The notes beneath the pieces were generated by a model. The model saw only the letters and a program-made list of their open reading frames with translations, did no database searches and was not told where the DNA came from. Source: Siphonodentalium dalli (Eukaryota; Mollusca; Scaphopoda; Gadilida; Siphonodentaliidae). Taken from it: DNA of 64,000 nucleotides. Both the position numbers and the translations under genes were made by a program. The stretch spans positions 164,108,394 through 164,172,393 of the forward strand of contig CP136069.1 in assembly GCA_032622095.1 (NCBI GenBank), written 5' to 3'. Positions 58,425 to 64,000 of the stretch are shown in pieces; the first letter of the stretch is position 1, and each line of letters starts with the position of its first letter.

Positions 58425-61400
58425 CTAATATATCATGCTGTGTTATATAGATAACACAATGCACCAACAGTCCTCTTGATACATCACAACTCACACATAC
58501 TAATACATATTACCTGAACCCAGGCTGCTTAATATGTCATGATGTGTTATATAGATACTACAACCAGGGCTCGATTTAACTGGATTTGCATTGCAAATTG
58601 CGATGCAATTTCCCCTAAGCAATTTACAATGAAGAAAACATATATTGGTAGGGAATGCTATACAAAATCTACCCAGTGCTGCAAAATGCTATACAAATTT
58701 TAAAAATTAAATCCACCTCTGACTACAACTCACCAACAGTTCTCTTGACACATCAGTATTCACACATACTAGTACATTAACTTGAATCTGGCTACTAATA
58801 TGTCATAGTGTTATATAGATACTACAATGTAATGCACCAGCAGTCCCCATGATCATGATAAATCAGAAGTCACACATACTAGTACATGCACCGGAATCTG
58901 GCTAATAATATATCATGCAGTGTTACATAGATATTATATCGCACCAGCAGTCCCCATGATCATGATAAATCAGAAGTCACACATACTAGTACATGTACCG
59001 GAATCTGGCTAATAATATATCATGCAGTGTTACATAGATATTATATCGCATCAACAGTCCCCATGGTCATGATAAATCAGAAGTCACACATACTAGTACA
59101 TGTACCGGAATCTGGCTAATAATATATCATGCAGTGTTACATAGATATTATATCGCATCAACAGTCCCCATGGTCATGATAAATCAGAAGTCACACATAC
59201 TAGTACATGTACCGGAATCTGGCTAATAATATATCATGCAGTGTTACATAGATATTATATCGCATCAACAGTCCCCATGATCATGATAAATCAGAAGTCA
59301 CACATACTAGTACATGTACCGGAATCTGGCTAATAATATATATCATGCAGTGTTACATAGATATTATATCGCATCAACAGTCCCCATGATCATGATAAAT
59401 CAGAAGTCACACATACTAGTACATGTACCGGAATCTGGCTAATAATATATCATGCAGTGTTACATAGATATTATATCGCATCAACAGTCCCCATGATCAT
59501 GATAAATCAGAAGTCACACATACTAGTACATGTACCGGAATCTGGCTAATAATATATCATGCAGTGTTACATAGATATTATATCGCACCAACAGTCCCCA
59601 TGATCATGATAAATCAGAAGTCACACATACTAGTACATGTACCGGAATCTGGCTAATAATATATCATGCAGTGTTACATAGATATTATATCGCACCAACA
59701 GTCCCCATGATCATGATAAATCAGAAGTCACACATACTAGTACATGTACCGGAATCTGGCTAATAATATATCATGCAGTGTTACATAGATATTATATCGC
59801 ACCAACAGTCCCCATGATCATGATAAATCAGAAGTCACACATACTAGTACATGTACCGGAATCTGGCTAATAATATATCATGCAGTGTTACATAGATATT
59901 ATATCGCACCAACAGTCCCCATGATCATGATAAATCAGAAGTCACACATACTAGTACATGTACCGGAATCTGGCTAATAATATATCATGCAGTGTTACAT
60001 AGATATTATATCGCACCAACAGTCCCCATGATCATGATAAATCAGAAGTCACACATACTAGTACATGTACCGGAATCTGGCTAATAATATATCATGCAGT
60101 GTTACATAGATATTATATCGCACCAACAGTCCCCATGATCATGATAAATCAGAAGTCACACATACTAGTACATGTACCGGAATCTGGCTAATAATATATC
60201 ATGCAGTGTTACATAGATATTATATCGCACCAACAGTCCCCATGATCATGATAAATCAGAAGTCACACATACTAGTACATGTACCGGAATCTGGCTAATA
60301 ATATATTATGCAGTGTTACATAGATATTATATCGCACCAACAGTCTCCATGATCATGATAAATCAGAAGTCACACATACTAGTACATGTACCGGAATCTG
60401 GCTAATAATATATCATGCAGTGTTACATAGATATTATATCGCACCAATAGTCCCCATGATCATGATAAATCAGAAGTCACACATACTAGTACATGTACCG
60501 GAATCTGGCTAATAATATATCATGCAGTGTTACATAGATATTATATCGCATCAACAGTCCCCATGATCATGATAAATCAGAAGTCACACATACTAGTACA
60601 TGTACCGGAATCTGGCTAATAATATATCATGCAGTGTTACATAGATATTATATCGCATCAACAGTCCCCATGGTCATGATAAATCAGAAGTCACACATAC
60701 TAGTACATGTACCGGAATCTGGCTAATAATATATCATGCAGTGTTACATAGATATTATATCGCATCAACAGTCCCCATGGTCATGATAAATCAGAAGTCA
60801 CACATACTAGTAGATGTACCGGAATCTGGCTAATAATATATATCATGCAGTGTTACATAGATATTATATCGCACCAACAGTCCCCATGATCATGATAAAT
60901 CAGAAGTCACACATACTAGTACATGTACCGGAATCTGGCTAATAATATATATCATGCAGTGTTACATAGATATTATATCGCACCAACAGTCCCCATGATC
61001 ATGATAAATCAGAAGTCACACATACTAGTACATGTACCGGAATCTGGCTAATAATATATCATGCAGTGTTACATAGATATTATATCGCATCAACAGTCCC
61101 CATGGTCATGATAAATCAGAAGTCACACATACTAGTACATGTACCGGAATCTGGCTAATAATATATGATGCAGTGTTACATACATGTAGATATTATATCG
61201 CATCAACAGTCCCCATGATCATGATAAATCAGAAGTCACACATACTAGTACATGTACCGGAATCTGGCTAATAATATATATCATGCAGTGTTACATAGAT
61301 ATTATATCGCACCAACAGTCCCCATGATCATGATAAATCAGAAGTCACACATACTAGTACATGTACCGGAATCTGGCTAATAATATATCATGCAGTGTTA

Positions 61401-61677
61401 CATAGATATTATATCGCATCAACAGTCCCCATGGTCATGATAAATCAGAAGTCACACATACTAGTACATGTACCGGAATCTGGCTAATAATATATCATGC
61501 AGTGTTACATAGATATTATATCGCATCAACAGTCCCCATGATCATGATAAATCAGAAGTCACACATACTAGTACATGTACCGGAATCTGGCTAATAATAT
61601 ATCATGCAGTGTTACATAGATATTATATCGCACCAACAGTCTCCATGATCATGATAAATCAGAAGTCACACATACAT
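58425..61677 (+). repeat. 107-bp satellite, long array (about 28 units)
   Basis: The core units are nearly identical (period exactly 107, with occasional TATATATC or CACC/CATC variants). The left edge (58425-58860) is made of diverged units (TATCATGCTGTGTTATATAG), as expected when array centres are homogenised and edges drift. No hammerhead core was seen in the unit. Confidence 0.93.
58565..58721. mobile_element. hAT-like MITE with perfect TSD ACTACAAC, inserted in satellite edge
   Basis: CAGGGCTCGATTTAACTGG to ATCCACCTCTG, with ACTACAAC at 58557-58564 and 58722-58729. Removing it restores a continuous diverged satellite unit. It is a relative of 19493-19656. Confidence 0.9.
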
Positions 61678-61959
61678 GTATTGAAACACAGCTACCAAAT
61701 TAAAAAATGTCCTGTGGCCGCAAATATATACTACAACACCAAAATGGCTCCCATGATACACACACCAGAAGTTATTAAATGTATGATTAGGTCTCCAATA
61801 ATACCCATGTCTAACTAGTTAACATTGTAATAAAGACAAGGATGCTAGAATCCAATCTGATATTCTTTGTTTGGCAGGAAATACACTATTAGCATGAAGA
61901 GCACATGATGTTCATGTTAGATAATCTGCTTGGTGATCATACCATCATGCTTTCCGCAA

Positions 61960-62381
61960 CAAGCCTGCAAATAGTGTGTCTGTCATTTGCAGAATGAGAT
62001 CCCCAGAGGGTGAATTTAGAGATCCTATCCCGCACAACAGGCTAGCAGTTCACCCTCTGGGGACCTCATTCTGCTTAGGCCTCATCTTCTGGGATGTATC
62101 TAAAGTCTCAAATTAACATTGTTTTTAGTTACTTTTTCCCTTCTGGGAAGTTTCTATATCCCCTAATTTGCAGAAGATAAAATGCATAATCGAAGTGACT
62201 AATGTGTGAATATCACCAACTTCAACTGGGGAACTTCAATCTGATCGCAGGTCTCCCATAGCAGTTGAGGTCCCCAGAGGGTGAATTTGGTGATTCTAGC
62301 CCACTTTACGGGATAGCGTCACTAAATTAACTTCTGGGGACCTCATTCTGCAAATGACAGACACACTATTTGGCAGGCTTG
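61960..62381. mobile_element. family A MITE (A12)
   Basis: Duplicate of A11 with several substitutions. Flanks TTCCGCAA and GTCCGCGA. Confidence 0.85.
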
Positions 62382-62719
62382 GTCCGCGACTATTGACTTA
62401 GTAACGAAGCTGTCAATAACCTAGAGCCGTGACTGGGGCTCTTCCTGCTTCAGCCCATCTCCTCATTCATAATTCATCTGGTGTTATTATGTTGCTCCAC
62501 GGTCACCCATGCATGATGATGATCACCATACATGATGATGCAGCATTTATAGCGTTGGAAGCTGTCGATAACAATCTTATATTGTCCCACACTGTGACCT
62601 CATCGACCTCCTTGTCAACACCGAACTAATGTACATAGATGGGACAATTAGTGCGGCTGCAGCTCCATTTGGAGTTAAGTGGTCTGACACTGACATTTTT
62701 TATGGTATATACTGGTATA

Positions 62720-62935
62720 TACAGTAATGATCTAATTAATCGACTCCTTAAACACAGCAGAATTATGGGTAACTTTTCAGGATTTAGTCGGAAATATGGC
62801 TTGTTGCCATTCATCGGAAAGCTCTCCCCAAGAGCTTTCCGATGAATGGCAAAAAGCCATATTTCCGACTAAATCCTGAAAAGTTACCCATAATTCTGCT
62901 GTTTTAAGGAGTCGATTAATTAGAGCATTACTGTA
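62720..62935. mobile_element. family B foldback MITE (B15)
   Basis: Duplicate of B14. A paralogous site without the insertion lies at about 63581-63690. Confidence 0.9.
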
Positions 62936-63023
62936 CATGTACATGTACTAACTAGGTCATCAACAAACTCCCTCTCATTCCTTCCCAAGAGAAGATGCAA
63001 CCCAGTCGTAAACATACAATCAA

Positions 63024-63580
63024 GATTCATACGATACTGAGGCTATCATATTCCCGCCAACTTTTCATTTCTCAGAAGGCTTGCGGTCTCCCCCAAATTA
63101 AGTCACATCGCGCTACATTAATCATTTTGATTGGACGCCTTTATCTTGGTGCTACTAATAGTGAGTTCTGATTGGCGCTATTGATGTGGAGTCCTGGGTT
63201 GGGAAATGAAAACTCTATGAAAGGTCATCAGACCCACTATTTTATATGTGGGTATGCAGTTTACTCCAGACTGAATGGAACCATACCATACGCACCCGAA
63301 ATTTTCAAATGACCGGTCCTAAAAAATTTTGTACATGTATATGTGGACTGTAATCATTGTACCAATATTGTTCATTTTGTTTAGATCCTGTATAGTCTCA
63401 ATTTAAGGATCGGGGGACCTCATTTGACCTGACTGGAACCACATGTTAACCATGATTAATAGGCAACTTGAAATTATTTGCTGCAAAATATGTATTTTAA
63501 CTATTTTTTTGAAAGCAAAAATAATTGTTTTATTCACTTACCACATCACCCTGAATTGATAATCATTGTAGTGGAAGAAT
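63024..63580. other. low-copy sequence
   Basis: Nothing recognised. Confidence 0.35.
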
Positions 63581-63692
63581 AGCAGCTCCATTTGGAGTTA
63601 AGTGTTCATACACTGACATGTTTCAGGATATACATGTACATGTACTACCATAACTATATGTACATGTAGGTCATCAACAGGGTCCGCGATGG
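63581..63692. repeat. paralogous empty site for the family B insertion
   Basis: AGCTCCATTTGGAGTTAAGT, then ACTGACAT, then ATATACATGTACATGTACTA and AGGTCATCAAC parallels 62660-62970, but without the 216-bp MITE. The join occurs at a single TA (63631-63632). Confidence 0.75.
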
Positions 63693-64000
63693 ACCGAAAT
63701 ATACTTTTGCCAAATAATTTGCCAACTGAAAATATTTTTTGCCAAATTATATTAGCATTTGCCAAATGCTATCCCTGATAGTATCATTTTCTGCAACATT
63801 AATTATTATGTTTCGACACTCGCGGGTTGAACAGCTTTTGATATCGATAGGAAAGCAGTTAGTTAATAATTAATTATACTCACATCTCTATTGTGGTTTA
63901 TCATACAACAATAAGCCAATCACCGAACATTACAATGGTAGAAGGGCACATTACAGGAGGATTAGTATTTTTAGTAATCCCTCCAACCATCAGTACTAAT
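63693..64000. other. low-copy sequence with small direct repeats
   Basis: TTTGCCAAAT is repeated several times (63704-63770) between a CAGGGTCCGCG and a CTATCCCTG that resemble hAT ends. The flanks do not duplicate, so I leave the element uncalled. Confidence 0.35.

Larger units (their letters stand above)
57117..63023 (+). repeat. segmental duplication, copy 2 (long form)
   Basis: It starts with family H units (57117-57566 ends AAGTTGAGCTA), continues through low-copy text, the long satellite, A12 and B15, and ends AACATACAATCAA. It keeps about 1 kb (about 57825-58860) missing from copy 1. Confidence 0.9.

Noticed and set aside
58425-61677. Hammerhead core in the 107-bp satellite
   Set aside because: No CTGANGA plus GAAA combination with pairing stems was found on inspection.
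63683-63779. hAT-like MITE between CAGGGTCCGCG and CTATCCCTG
   Set aside because: The end similarity is limited to CAGGG/CCCTG and the 8-bp flanks do not match.

Overview
The window is repeat-dominated animal nuclear DNA. It is AT-rich, shows no operon-like gene spacing, and carries several families of short non-autonomous DNA transposons, satellites, a degraded LINE, a tRNA-derived SINE and a Penelope-like retroelement array. Frequent TACATGTA-type words, (GACG)n-rich repeat ends and families built on an AAGATGGC...GCCATGTT core are reminiscent of marine invertebrates such as molluscs. That assignment is an impression and was not tested. I found no host protein-coding gene I can defend; the recognisable coding remnants belong to transposable elements.

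Layout. 1-6873: 2.8 head-to-tail copies of a 2438-bp unit holding the C-terminal part of a Penelope-type reverse transcriptase and a sequence that folds as a hammerhead ribozyme. 7075-7527: a tRNA-derived SINE on the minus strand. 7528-9331: two identical 451-bp terminal-inverted-repeat elements flanking 902 bp, possibly one composite mobile unit; a solo 451-bp copy lies at 13736-14186. 10.3-49 kb: mainly low-copy sequence peppered with miniature elements. These are family A (8-bp target duplications, hAT-like), family B (TA-flanked foldbacks, Tc1/mariner-like), families C and D (TTAA-bounded, piggyBac-like), further hAT-like miniatures with perfect 8-bp duplications, and many minisatellites. 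35.5-39.9 kb: a roughly 646-bp tandem repeat with poly-C tracts. 42.3-46.2 kb: repeats of family H. 46.9-48.5 kb: the 3' end of a LINE interrupted by piggyBac-like miniatures.

50.2-63.0 kb: a second copy of element H whose internal roughly 163-bp repeat has expanded to about 30 units with a 2.43-kb higher-order period. It runs into a tandem segmental duplication (54838-57116 and 57117-63023) whose two copies differ mainly by deletions and by about 3 versus about 28 units of a 107-bp satellite. The last kilobase is low-copy and contains a paralogous site lacking a family B insertion, which shows what that insertion added.

Nothing here works as a pathway. The biology is element biology: self-cleaving RNA in a retroelement array, hairpin-forming miniatures that could produce small RNAs if transcribed, and active tandem-repeat turnover.
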